64,000 bases of DNA from Massiliimicrobium timonense (GTDB taxonomy: Bacteria > Bacillota_I > Bacilli_A > Erysipelotrichales > Coprobacillaceae): positions 1-64,000 of the forward strand of contig NZ_NFLJ01000007.1 of the NCBI RefSeq assembly GCF_002160865.1, given 5' to 3'. The translations under genes were made by a program, and so were the position numbers. Of the stretch, positions 46,337 through 54,770 are shown piece by piece (within the stretch, counting starts at the first letter, position 1; each line of letters begins with the position of its first letter). Under the pieces are notes generated by a model that worked only from the letters and a program-made list of their open reading frames with translations, was not told the origin of the DNA and ran no database searches.

Positions 46337-47007
46337 GGTTCAACCTCAATCTTATACCCCAGTCCTCTCACTGTCACGACTTTAAAACCTGGTAAATGTC
46401 CCAGATTTTCACGAATACGTTTAATATGAACATCTACTGTACGATCAAACCCATCATAATCCATTCCCCATATTTTTTCAATAAGCTGTTCTCGGGTAAA
46501 AATCTGATTAGGATTTTTCGCCAGTTCAAATGCCAATTCAAATTGTTTTAATGGTAAATGGATTGTCTGATCATGATAACGGATTTCATATTTATCACCA
46601 TCAAAAACAACATCATGTAAAGTCACAATATTTTGACTATTGATACTATATCTTTTTAAGATTGTTTTGACTCTTGCCAATAATTCATCTGGATCAAAAG
46701 GCTTTGTGACATAATCATCAATTCCTAATGAAAAACCTCTTAATTTATCAGCAGACTGTGATTTTGCTGTTAACATGATAACAGGGATATCTTTCATTTC
46801 TTTCATTTCTTCAACAAGTTGAAAACCATCCATCACAGGCATCATAATATCAACAATCGCCAAATCAATATATTCATTTTCTAAAAGTTGCAATGCTTCT
46901 TGACCACTTGCTGCCTGTACAACAGAAAATCCTTCTTTATCTAAATAAAAACGTATTAACTCTCTAATATGTTCCTCATCATCCACAATTAAAATCTTTG
47001 ATTTCAT
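46333..47007 (-). CDS. OmpR/PhoB-family response regulator
   Basis: This 224-residue regulator has a receiver domain (ILIVDDEEHIRELIRFYLDK; phospho-Asp in LAIVDIMMPVMDGF near residue 52; Lys in YVTKPFDP near residue 101) and a C-terminal winged helix (LPLKQFELAFELAKNPNQIF, then DRTVDVHIKRIRENLG). It is partnered with the overlapping kinase. A 12-bp dyad overlaps the -35 region of its own promoter and may be an autoregulatory site. Confidence 0.95.
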   Translation of the reverse strand: MKSKILIVDDEEHIRELIRFYLDKEGFSVVQAASGQEALQLLENEYIDLAIVDIMMPVMDGFQLVEEMKEMKDIPVIMLTAKSQSADKLRGFSLGIDDYVTKPFDPDELLARVKTILKRYSINSQNIVTLHDVVFDGDKYEIRYHDQTIHLPLKQFELAFELAKNPNQIFTREQLIEKIWGMDYDGFDRTVDVHIKRIRENLGHLPGFKVVTVRGLGYKIEVEP

Positions 47008-47034
47008 AATCTTTCCACCTCAATTCATTTTGTT

Positions 47035-47090
47035 ATTATATCATAATTATCATGGAATTCCTATATTTATTGTAGATGAATATAGGAATT
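47035..47090 (-). promoter_or_regulatory. Promoter and 12-bp dyad upstream of the two-component system
   Basis: On the minus strand -10 TATAAT is at 47040-47035; the -35 position (TAGGAA, 47063-47058) is poor and lies in the perfect inverted repeat AATTCCTATATT (47056-47067) / AATATAGGAATT (47079-47090) with an 11-base spacer. A weak -35 covered by a dyad suggests an activator site, possibly for the adjacent regulator. Confidence 0.55.
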
Positions 47091-47099
47091 TACAAAAAT

Positions 47100-47124
47100 A
47101 AAACAACACGCAATGTGTTGTTTT
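47100..47124 (-). terminator. Intrinsic terminator of the Sel1-repeat gene
   Basis: AAAACAACAC and GTGTTGTTTT close the loop GCAAT, overlapping the TAA stop of the Sel1 gene. Confidence 0.85.
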
Positions 47125-50100
47125 ACGAGTTCTTAAAAGGATGAACAAAAGATTTTCTTTTAATCACTTTCATTAATTCTTTGGCCCCTTCAACCTGAGC
47201 ATCCAATGCCTTTTGACACCAGTATTTGGCATCTTTTATAGACACCTTTGTCCCCTGACCATAAGTATAAGCTCTTGCCAAATTCAAATAAGCATTTTCA
47301 TTATCTAATTTAGCAGCCTGTAAAAATAATGCAAAAGATTTTTCAAGATCAACAGCAACCCCATCACCTTCTTTATAGCAGACACCTAAATTATTCATTG
47401 CACCGGGATGTCCTTGATCAACTGCTTTTTGATAATAAAGAATCGCCTTGTCTTTATCCTGCCATTTTTCTCCTGCTTCAAAATCATATAAAACAGCCAG
47501 ATTATAAAGTGATGAAGGATGATTTCTATTGGCTCCTTGTTTAAAAAAGGCAATGGCTTTTTGAAAATCCTGTTCAACACCTTTTCCAGCTTTATACATA
47601 TTTCCTAAAAAGTAACTGGCACGAGGAGAATCCATATCTAATGCTTTTTGATAATACATCAGTGCCTGTGCGTAAGATTGCTTTAAAAGTCCATCTTCAT
47701 ACATTCTTCCAATTTCGATATAACCATCAGCTATACCATTTTGACCAGCAAGTTCATAATAATGCAAAGCCTGTTGTAAGTCTTGACTGACAGCTAATCC
47801 TTCTTCATAAAAGCGTCCGACATGATACATTCCACGTCCCCAATTTTCATTAGCAGCCATTAAATAGTATTCCAGTGCCTTTTGAATATTTGTTTTTGTC
47901 CCTACACCATATTCATAACAATAAGCCACATTGCAAAGAGCTGGTCCATATTTCTGTTTAGCAGCTTCTTGATACAAATGAAAAGCCTTTATTTCATCTT
48001 TTGAACAACCCAGTCCTTCTTCATAAAGAATACCTAGCTGAGATAATGCTCTTGGATAATTCTTTTGGGCTGCCAGTTCGTAATAATACTTAGCCTGCGT
48101 ATAATCTTGTGTTACTCCAATACCATTAGCATAGCAGAAAGCCAAATTACATTGACAGACATCATCATTTTGATTAGCTCCCTGTTGATAATAATCTACA
48201 GCCTTTGTAAAATCAACAGGAACACCACGTCCATCTTCATACATTAATCCAAGTGAACACAAAGCTCTGACATTCCCCTGCTTTACTGCCAATTCATAAT
48301 AGTGCAATGCCTGTTGATAATCCTGTTCAACATAGATTCCATCTTCATAACAGTATCCTAGTCGCCACAACGCCACATCAAAACCAGCATCAGCACCTTT
48401 TTGATAACACTCTACAGCTTTCTTCAAATCAATATCTACACCAATTCCCATTTCATAACAACACCCAAGATTTGTTAATCCACGTAAATTGCCATATTCA
48501 CTAGATTGACGATAACATTCTATAGCTTTTGTTAAATCTTTTTGACAGCCCATTCCTGTTTCATAATAATAGCCTAAATTACACAAGGCAGCTCCATCAT
48601 GAAGCAAAGCGGCCTGTTGATAATAATCAAAAGCTTTTTTCAAATCAACCTGTCCATCTAAAAGTCCTTCTTCATAAATATAACCCAGACAGCAAAGAGC
48701 ACGTGGATATTCATAGGAAGCTGCTTTTTCATACCATTTGACAGCTTCTTGGTAATCGGCTTTACCATTGATTCCCTGTTCATATAAATAAGCCAGATTA
48801 CACATAGCTCTTAAGTTGCCTTGATTGGATGCCTGTATATAATAATCACGTGATTTTTCAAAATTCTTTTCTACACCAATACCCATTTCATAGCAGTAAC
48901 CAAGATTACATAGTGCCACATCATAATCTTGTTTAGCTGCTTCTTGATAAATCTCAACAGCTTTTGAGGCATTCTGTTCTGTACCAATTCCTGCTTCAAA
49001 ACAATAACCTAAGTTTGTCATTCCTCGTAGACTACCCGCCTTGGCAGCCTGTTCATAATAAGCAAAGGCTTGTTTTTCATTTTTATCTACCCCAATACCC
49101 ATTTCATAGTAATATCCTAGTGTACATAGTGATTGGGCATCATGTAAAGATGCACCTTTTTGGACATAGTCAAAAGCCAATTTTTCATCTTTATCAACAT
49201 AGATGCCATTTTCCAGATAGTAGGCATATTTATTTATTGCATAAACATATCCTAAATCAGCACTACGTTTTAAATAATCCATTGACAACTGTGGCTGTTC
49301 TTGTTCAATCATATGACCATAAGCCATCATGGCTCTTGGATAACCCATATTCGCACTTTGTAAATAGAGTTCTTTGGCACGAGTAAGATCAACAGGAACA
49401 CCTATTCCCATTTCATAACAATATCCCAAATAACAGTGAGCAGGTGCATAATTTTGATTAGATGCCTGTTGATACCAGTAAACAGCCTGTTCACTATCCT
49501 GTTCAACACCTTCCCCCACTTCATACAGATAACCCATTTGAAGTTGAGCAACTGGCAATCCATCTTTGGCGCAATCTAAATACCATGAAGCCGCTTTTGT
49601 TAAATCTTGAGATACGCCTAGTCCACACTCATAACAATAACCAATCGCATATTTGGCTTGTGTATAACCTAAATCCGCTGCCTGTTTATAATATGTCATG
49701 GCTTTGACTTCATCTTTTAATGTTCCATATCCAAAACAATAACATTCTCCTAAATAATATAAAGCACGAGGAAACTGATCTTGTGCAGATTTTTCAAAAT
49801 ATTCAAATGCTTGTTGTAAATCAACTTGACAGCCAATTCCTTCCAGACAACAATAAGCATAGTTACAGGCTGATAAACTATCTCCTAAATCTGCCGCCTG
49901 TTTATAATAAACAAGAGCCTGTTGTGGATTTTTTTGTGTTCCTAAACCAATCTCATTCATATAACCTAATGAACAAATCGCTTTTGCATGAAAATGATAA
50001 GCTGCTTTTTCAAACAGATGATAAGCACGATATTCATCCTGTACTTTGTCCTGTCCATTCATATATTGCAATCCTAATCGACATAATTCATCATCAGATA

Positions 50101-50446
50101 ACAACTGTTCATTTTCTTCTTCTAAAGGATATGCAGATAATAAACAGATATCTACCCCTATGACTTGTTGATGATCTTCAATATAATAATGTTCTTCCTG
50201 TAAATAAGGAGAATGACTCAAATCAGGAAAATGAGAAATATCATATAAATTCATTAAATCATAGACAGCATTTTCAACTTCTTCTTCCGAACAAAACACA
50301 GTTTTGACTTTCATCAAAGCATCTTGACCATAATCATCTTTTAAATAAACCCACGCCATATCCTCATAAGATATTGCTACAAAATCAACTTTCCACTTAC
50401 CAAAAAGAGGTTCATATAATTTCAAACGTTCCCATGTTTCCTCCAT
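47123..50446 (-). CDS. Giant cytoplasmic protein of 27 Sel1-like repeats
   Basis: This 1107-residue protein has no signal peptide or membrane segment. A unique N-terminal part of about 115 residues (starting MEETWERLKLYEPLFGKWKV) is followed by 27 consecutive Sel1-like repeats of about 36 residues, consensus A-L-C-N-L-G-Y-C-Y-E-x-G-I-G-V-x-x-D-x-x-K-A-x-x-Y-Y-x-x-A-A, ending in a basic tail. Repeats 8 and 23 are slightly short and 14 and 25 slightly long. Sel1 solenoids are protein-binding scaffolds; the concave surface here would be unusually long. The gene follows the membrane-protein gene by 11 bases, with TAGGAGGGG before ATG. Partners and function are unknown. Confidence 0.92.
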   Translation of the reverse strand: MEETWERLKLYEPLFGKWKVDFVAISYEDMAWVYLKDDYGQDALMKVKTVFCSEEEVENAVYDLMNLYDISHFPDLSHSPYLQEEHYYIEDHQQVIGVDICLLSAYPLEEENEQLLSDDELCRLGLQYMNGQDKVQDEYRAYHLFEKAAYHFHAKAICSLGYMNEIGLGTQKNPQQALVYYKQAADLGDSLSACNYAYCCLEGIGCQVDLQQAFEYFEKSAQDQFPRALYYLGECYCFGYGTLKDEVKAMTYYKQAADLGYTQAKYAIGYCYECGLGVSQDLTKAASWYLDCAKDGLPVAQLQMGYLYEVGEGVEQDSEQAVYWYQQASNQNYAPAHCYLGYCYEMGIGVPVDLTRAKELYLQSANMGYPRAMMAYGHMIEQEQPQLSMDYLKRSADLGYVYAINKYAYYLENGIYVDKDEKLAFDYVQKGASLHDAQSLCTLGYYYEMGIGVDKNEKQAFAYYEQAAKAGSLRGMTNLGYCFEAGIGTEQNASKAVEIYQEAAKQDYDVALCNLGYCYEMGIGVEKNFEKSRDYYIQASNQGNLRAMCNLAYLYEQGINGKADYQEAVKWYEKAASYEYPRALCCLGYIYEEGLLDGQVDLKKAFDYYQQAALLHDGAALCNLGYYYETGMGCQKDLTKAIECYRQSSEYGNLRGLTNLGCCYEMGIGVDIDLKKAVECYQKGADAGFDVALWRLGYCYEDGIYVEQDYQQALHYYELAVKQGNVRALCSLGLMYEDGRGVPVDFTKAVDYYQQGANQNDDVCQCNLAFCYANGIGVTQDYTQAKYYYELAAQKNYPRALSQLGILYEEGLGCSKDEIKAFHLYQEAAKQKYGPALCNVAYCYEYGVGTKTNIQKALEYYLMAANENWGRGMYHVGRFYEEGLAVSQDLQQALHYYELAGQNGIADGYIEIGRMYEDGLLKQSYAQALMYYQKALDMDSPRASYFLGNMYKAGKGVEQDFQKAIAFFKQGANRNHPSSLYNLAVLYDFEAGEKWQDKDKAILYYQKAVDQGHPGAMNNLGVCYKEGDGVAVDLEKSFALFLQAAKLDNENAYLNLARAYTYGQGTKVSIKDAKYWCQKALDAQVEGAKELMKVIKRKSFVHPFKNS

Positions 50447-50457
50447 AATCTCCCCTC

Positions 50458-52113
50458 CTATTTCACGGTGATTGCAGAAACAGTCTGTGAAGTCGATTCA
50501 TCATCAATATATTCAATCGTTACAGTATCACCAGCTTTTAAAAATGGTAATTGGGCATTTAAAGAAACAGGTGCAATAAAGATTTTTTGAGAATCCTTTA
50601 ATTGAAAATAATACTGTGAATTGCCATTGACAACCACTTCATGAATCTCAGTAATCACTGAACTCAATTCACTGTTATCATAATCAACCTGTGTTTTTCC
50701 ATTATCTTTTAGCAATGCATAATATGCCTTTTCAGCTTCAGCAACACTGTCCCCTACTGAAACAATCTGATAATTTTCAACACTGACGAAAGCATATTTT
50801 TTAACAAGACCAGCACTATCTTTTAAAGACATAAAGTAAGTCGGTTCACCCCCAGCATTAATCAAAATTGGGAATGTTGCCGTATATTTTAAATCTGTCA
50901 CCTTTCCTTCAGCTGAAGACATAGCAGAAAATTCCTCAGCCCCACTAATAGCATAATATTTGGCTTCTTTGGTACGCATATTAATTAAGGCAAAACCAAC
51001 ATTTGATGCATCATTAGAAACAGATGTTAAACCTGTATATAAATAAACATCATCATTTAAAGCAATATAGTTATATCCATCCGTAGGTTTTAAAACCCCT
51101 TTTTGAGAAAAAATAGTATTAAAGAAACCATGTGTATATTTTCCCCAGTTATTTAACTGTTCTAACAATAATTCAGAAGGATAAACACGATCAATCCATG
51201 TTGGCACATCTTCAATAGCATAATATTGACATTCCCCACTCACAGCATCTACCAGCACAGCTCCGGTAATATCTTTTCCACCAAACAATCCAATTTTATA
51301 AGTATATGTTGGTGCAACCCAATAAGGATGTCCATTATCATCAATTTCAAAAGAAGGTGATTCAAACATCTTTGTTGGATAATGAATACGTAAATGACGA
51401 TCAATATTTCTAAAGAATAAATCTGAATGAGAATATTTCATTCCTTCTTCTAAACGCACCACTTCACTTTCCTGTGTCACCATATCAACACGAATATAAG
51501 CAGGAAGACCTTCACGATGATTTGTAAACCATTTAATCAAATCACTATAAGAAATTGTCGTCACTCTAAAAGGTTTATCTTGATAATTGATTTGTACATA
51601 ATCATTATCAACTTCAAACTGTGAAACATAATCAACAATTTCGCCCATCTTACGATCTCCTAGACGCTCAGCACTTTCTTTATCAACAACAGGAATAGAC
51701 TGAAAATCTACTTTTGGATTATCTTTATAAAAATCAGCATTTTTATCAACATTTAACTGTTTTTGATAACTTGATGCAAAAAAGACTGGTGAACTTATCA
51801 ATTGTCCAGCAAAAACATAAACAAGCAACAAAGCCACAATGGCACTCATGATTTTATTGGCTTTATCAAATGAAGCCAGAAATAAAAATCTTAATGCTAT
51901 AAATATAACTAATTCAATACTTAAAAAGAATATAAAATCCGGTGATCTTAAATTAATTGGAATTAAAACAAAATATTCCACAACCAAAAAGACAACCATT
52001 ACAATCAACAAAGCCTTAAGCGTTCCACCCTTTTGAGGATGCGATTGATGAAAAAACTGACGTTGTCTGTTTTCCGTCATTTTTGTAAAAAATTTTTCAA
52101 ATAAATTATCCAT
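50458..52113 (-). CDS. Conserved membrane protein of unknown function
   Basis: This 551-residue protein has a short cytoplasmic start, three hydrophobic segments (about residues 33-53, 60-80 and 87-108), and a large C-terminal region of about 430 residues that should lie outside. The latter has repeated beta-rich stretches such as DNGHPYWVAPTYTYKIGLFG, YNYIALNDDVYLYTGLTSVS and GEPTYFMSLKDSAGLVKKYA, which may be PepSY-like modules, and an OB-like end (PFLKAGDTVTIEYIDD). I recognise it as a type widespread in Firmicutes but know no function. It overlaps nrnA by eight bases. Confidence 0.7.
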   Translation of the reverse strand: MDNLFEKFFTKMTENRQRQFFHQSHPQKGGTLKALLIVMVVFLVVEYFVLIPINLRSPDFIFFLSIELVIFIALRFLFLASFDKANKIMSAIVALLLVYVFAGQLISSPVFFASSYQKQLNVDKNADFYKDNPKVDFQSIPVVDKESAERLGDRKMGEIVDYVSQFEVDNDYVQINYQDKPFRVTTISYSDLIKWFTNHREGLPAYIRVDMVTQESEVVRLEEGMKYSHSDLFFRNIDRHLRIHYPTKMFESPSFEIDDNGHPYWVAPTYTYKIGLFGGKDITGAVLVDAVSGECQYYAIEDVPTWIDRVYPSELLLEQLNNWGKYTHGFFNTIFSQKGVLKPTDGYNYIALNDDVYLYTGLTSVSNDASNVGFALINMRTKEAKYYAISGAEEFSAMSSAEGKVTDLKYTATFPILINAGGEPTYFMSLKDSAGLVKKYAFVSVENYQIVSVGDSVAEAEKAYYALLKDNGKTQVDYDNSELSSVITEIHEVVVNGNSQYYFQLKDSQKIFIAPVSLNAQLPFLKAGDTVTIEYIDDESTSQTVSAITVK

Positions 52114-53029
52114 TGATTTTCTCCTTTATTTTTTCAATCAGTTGATTCAATTCGTCCAAAGACTGCAATGTCGCTCCAGAAGCATAAGCATGTCCACCAC
52201 CATGAAACGACGCTGCAATATCATTAATAGGTATTTGACGACTACGCATACTGACACGATAGTTATTCTCTTTTTTATTTTGAGTCACTGCTAACCATAC
52301 TTGAAATTCCTCAAAGTTCGCTAAAGTATTAACATAAGATGATCCTTGTTCTCTCGTCATCTGTAAAGCCTGTAAATCATCATCACTTAAATAATACCAT
52401 GCAACCCCACCATCTTCGTGGTAATGATTATAAATAAACTTGATAATTTCTAAATCTTTTTGGGTACGCATATATAAACGTTGATACAAATCCTCAATAT
52501 GAATACCCATATCTAATAGATAGGATGCTGCCTCAAATGTTTTCTTTGAAGTAGAGCTATACAAAAAGCGATTGCTGTCACCGACAATACCTAAATACAA
52601 CGCATTGGCTGCTTCTAATGGAATCAGTGCCTTTGCCTGTTTAAATAATAGTGTCACAATCTCACTGCATGAAGAAGCTGCTTCATCTTCAATATTAATA
52701 TCACCATAAGAATCAACAACAATATGATGATCAATCTTTAAAATCTGATCACAGCATGTAATATCTCCATCTATACGTTCTCGATTGGCTGTATCTAAAA
52801 CAATACCTAAGGTATACCCTTTTTGAACTTCACCACATTCAAATGAAGGATAATATTTTAATAAATCACTTTCCATTTGTCCTGCTAAAACAATATTTTT
52901 TTGAGGATATAAAGCTTTTAATGTCCAATACATCCCAAATTGAGAACCAAATGCATCTAAATCAGGATTAACATGTCTATATATAATAATCTGATCAAAT
53001 TCTTTTCTTATTTTTAATATCTTATCCAT
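52106..53029 (-). CDS. nrnA: DHH/DHHA1 phosphoesterase, NrnA-like
   Basis: This 307-residue protein has DHH-superfamily motifs: IYRHVNPDLDAFGSQFG near residue 17, VLDTANRERIDG near residue 77, KIDHHIVVDSYGD near residue 98 and the DHHA1 RNA-binding GGGHAYASGATLQ near residue 280. Such proteins degrade nano-RNA and pAp and may act on dinucleotides such as pApA. The N-P-D-L-D motif retains both metal Asp residues. It is first in the unit with the membrane protein and Sel1 gene. Confidence 0.88.
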   Translation of the reverse strand: MDKILKIRKEFDQIIIYRHVNPDLDAFGSQFGMYWTLKALYPQKNIVLAGQMESDLLKYYPSFECGEVQKGYTLGIVLDTANRERIDGDITCCDQILKIDHHIVVDSYGDINIEDEAASSCSEIVTLLFKQAKALIPLEAANALYLGIVGDSNRFLYSSTSKKTFEAASYLLDMGIHIEDLYQRLYMRTQKDLEIIKFIYNHYHEDGGVAWYYLSDDDLQALQMTREQGSSYVNTLANFEEFQVWLAVTQNKKENNYRVSMRSRQIPINDIAASFHGGGHAYASGATLQSLDELNQLIEKIKEKING

Positions 53030-53105
53030 TTTTCATCACCTTTGTTTATCATAATACCATATTATCACAAAAATATGAACTTTTAAAAAATATATTCTTT
53101 AGACA

Positions 53106-53134
53106 ATAAAAAGAGTTGAATTCTTTCAACTCTT
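53106..53134 (-). terminator. Intrinsic terminator of ackA
   Basis: AAGAGTTGAA (53111-53120) and TTCAACTCTT (53125-53134) form a ten-bp stem with a four-base loop, overlapping the ackA TAA stop, followed by T-rich sequence on the minus strand. Confidence 0.87.
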
Positions 53135-54329
53135 ATAACCCAAGTAATCTCACTGTATCTCTGGCAATCATAACTTCTTCGTTTGTTGGAATAACCATAA
53201 CTTTAATCTGTGAGAACTGATGTGAAATGACTCTGTTTTCATCACTTCTAATCGCATTCAGTTTTTCATCAAGGAAAACACCAAATGCCTTTGAAACATC
53301 ATCAATAATTAATCTTCTTAAATATGCAGCATTTTCTCCTACACCAGCTGTAAAAGCAATCGCATCACAACCACCTAATTCAGCATAATAAGCACCAATG
53401 TATTTAGAAACAATACGTGCATATAATAAACTTGTCAACAAGGCACGATCATCACCATCATTAAACAAAGCATTTTCAATATCACGTGAATCTGAAGAAA
53501 TACCAGAAATACCTAACATTCCTGATTTTTTATTGTAGATTTCCAAAACTTCATCAGGTGTTTTATTTAATTTTTTACATAAATAAGGCATAATAGATGG
53601 ATCAACATCTCCACAACGTGTTCCCATCATTACACCAGCAAGAGGTGTAAATCCCATTGAAGTATCAATACACTCTCCATTTAATACTGCTGAAATACTT
53701 GCTCCATTTCCTAAGTGACAAACAATAATACGTGAATCTTTAGGATTCCCTAACATATTCATCACTTGTTCTGAAACATATTTATGACTTGTTCCATGTG
53801 CACCATAACGTCTGACTTTTAAGTCTGTATAATATTCTAAAGGTAATGGATATAAATAACGTTCTTTATCTAAAGTCTGATGGAAAGCTGTATCAAAAGT
53901 AAAGACATGTTGAACTTCAGGTAATTCAGCTTTGAAAGCACGATAACCAATTAAATGAGCCGGATTATGTAATGGTGCCAATTCACAAAGTTCTTCAACC
54001 TTTGCAACAACATCTTCATCAACAACAGCACTATCACTAAAATATTCTCCACCATGAACAATACGATGTCCAACAGCATCAATTTCTTTTAATTCTTTGA
54101 CAACACCTTCATCAATCAAAGCTTCTAACAACATTTCCACAGCAACTTGATGATCAGGGATTGGGCGTGTTGTTGTTTTCTTTTCCCCATTATATTTTAT
54201 TGTAAAAATACCATCATCCATTCCAATTCTTTCAACAATTCCAGAAGTAATGACTGTTTCTTCTGGCATTTCAAATAATTGAAATTTTAAAGATGAACTT
54301 CCAGCATTGACTGCCATAATTTTTGTCAT
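53133..54329 (-). CDS. ackA: Acetate kinase
   Basis: This 398-residue kinase begins MTKIMAVNAGSSSLKFQLFE (family signature 1), has RIVHGGEYFSDSAVVDE near residue 90, HLGNGASISAVLNGECIDTS near residue 208 and AFTAGVGENAAYLRR near residue 325. It makes ATP and acetate from acetyl phosphate, a fermentation end step; acetyl phosphate can also phosphorylate response regulators. No pta gene is in the window. It has its own promoter and terminator. Confidence 0.97.
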   Translation of the reverse strand: MTKIMAVNAGSSSLKFQLFEMPEETVITSGIVERIGMDDGIFTIKYNGEKKTTTRPIPDHQVAVEMLLEALIDEGVVKELKEIDAVGHRIVHGGEYFSDSAVVDEDVVAKVEELCELAPLHNPAHLIGYRAFKAELPEVQHVFTFDTAFHQTLDKERYLYPLPLEYYTDLKVRRYGAHGTSHKYVSEQVMNMLGNPKDSRIIVCHLGNGASISAVLNGECIDTSMGFTPLAGVMMGTRCGDVDPSIMPYLCKKLNKTPDEVLEIYNKKSGMLGISGISSDSRDIENALFNDGDDRALLTSLLYARIVSKYIGAYYAELGGCDAIAFTAGVGENAAYLRRLIIDDVSKAFGVFLDEKLNAIRSDENRVISHQFSQIKVMVIPTNEEVMIARDTVRLLGL

Positions 54330-54363
54330 AATTTTTTCCTCCTATAATACATCACATATATTT

Positions 54364-54392
54364 ATTGTACATAAATTATGGCATAAACTCAA
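54364..54392 (-). promoter_or_regulatory. Promoter of ackA
   Basis: TTGAGT (54392-54387) and TACAAT (54369-54364) on the minus strand, spaced 17 bases, about 35 bases before the start codon. Confidence 0.7.
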
Positions 54393-54429
54393 CAAAAACT
54401 TGAAAGCGAATACACTTTTTCTTAATCAT

Positions 54430-54472
54430 AAAAAAACCCTACTCATAATTAGAATTATGATTAGGATTTTTT
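54430..54472 (-). terminator. Intrinsic terminator of the spore protein gene
   Basis: A long imperfect stem, AAACCCTACTCATAATT (plus strand) with AATTATGATTAGGATTT, closes a two-to-four-base loop and has T runs on both sides. It lies about ten bases after the ssp stop. Confidence 0.82.
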
Positions 54473-54480
54473 ATTTGAGC

Positions 54481-54696
54481 TTAACGATTTTGAGATTGTT
54501 TACCTGCCATCTGATTTTGACCCATTTCAACTAATCTCTTAGTGATTTCACCACCAACAGATCCATTAGCACGAGCTGTGGCATCCGGTCCAAGATTAAC
54601 ACCAAATTCATTAGCGATTTCGTATTTCATTTGATCAATAGCATTTTGAGCACCAGGAACAACTAATCTATTTTTACTTGAATTATTTGAGTTCAT
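54481..54696 (-). CDS. Alpha/beta-type small acid-soluble spore protein
   Basis: This 71-residue protein matches the SASP family: [20 protein letters not shown] near residue 9, then [20 protein letters not shown] and [12 protein letters not shown]. These proteins coat and protect spore DNA; the E-I-A-N-E-F-G segment contains the germination protease (GPR) cleavage site. ATG 54696 follows AGGAGGTGA. It lies next to thiI as sspA does in Bacillus. Its presence implies a spore-forming lineage, though no other sporulation gene is in the window. Confidence 0.94.
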   Translation of the reverse strand: MNSNNSSKNRLVVPGAQNAIDQMKYEIANEFGVNLGPDATARANGSVGGEITKRLVEMGQNQMAGKQSQNR

Positions 54697-54702
54697 TGCT
54701 TT

Positions 54703-54732
54703 CACCTCCTGACACAATTAGTTTGTGTCAGG
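54703..54732 (-). promoter_or_regulatory. Perfect dyad overlapping the spore-protein ribosome binding site
   Basis: On the minus strand CCTGACACAA (54732-54723), loop ACTAA, TTGTGTCAGG (54717-54708) form a ten-bp stem whose last bases are the first AGG of the AGGAGGTGA site (54711-54703). A sigma-G-like promoter may overlap it: GAATA, 17 bases, CAAACTA (one mismatch to CATnnTA) within the loop region. Confidence 0.5.
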
Positions 54733-54770
54733 ATGACAAAATTATTCATTTCTTTTCAATTTTTTTCAAA

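Noticed and set aside
47500-50100. Regularly spaced DNA repeats resembling a CRISPR or tandem-repeat array
   Set aside because: The spacing is the 108-bp codon periodicity of Sel1 repeats; DNA copies are diverged and there are no cas genes.
48065-50163. Several long antisense open frames (for example 49720-50163 and 48964-49386) opposite the Sel1 gene
   Set aside because: They are biased His/Asn/Leu-rich translations produced by the repeated codons of the sense strand, with no ribosome binding sites or family resemblance.
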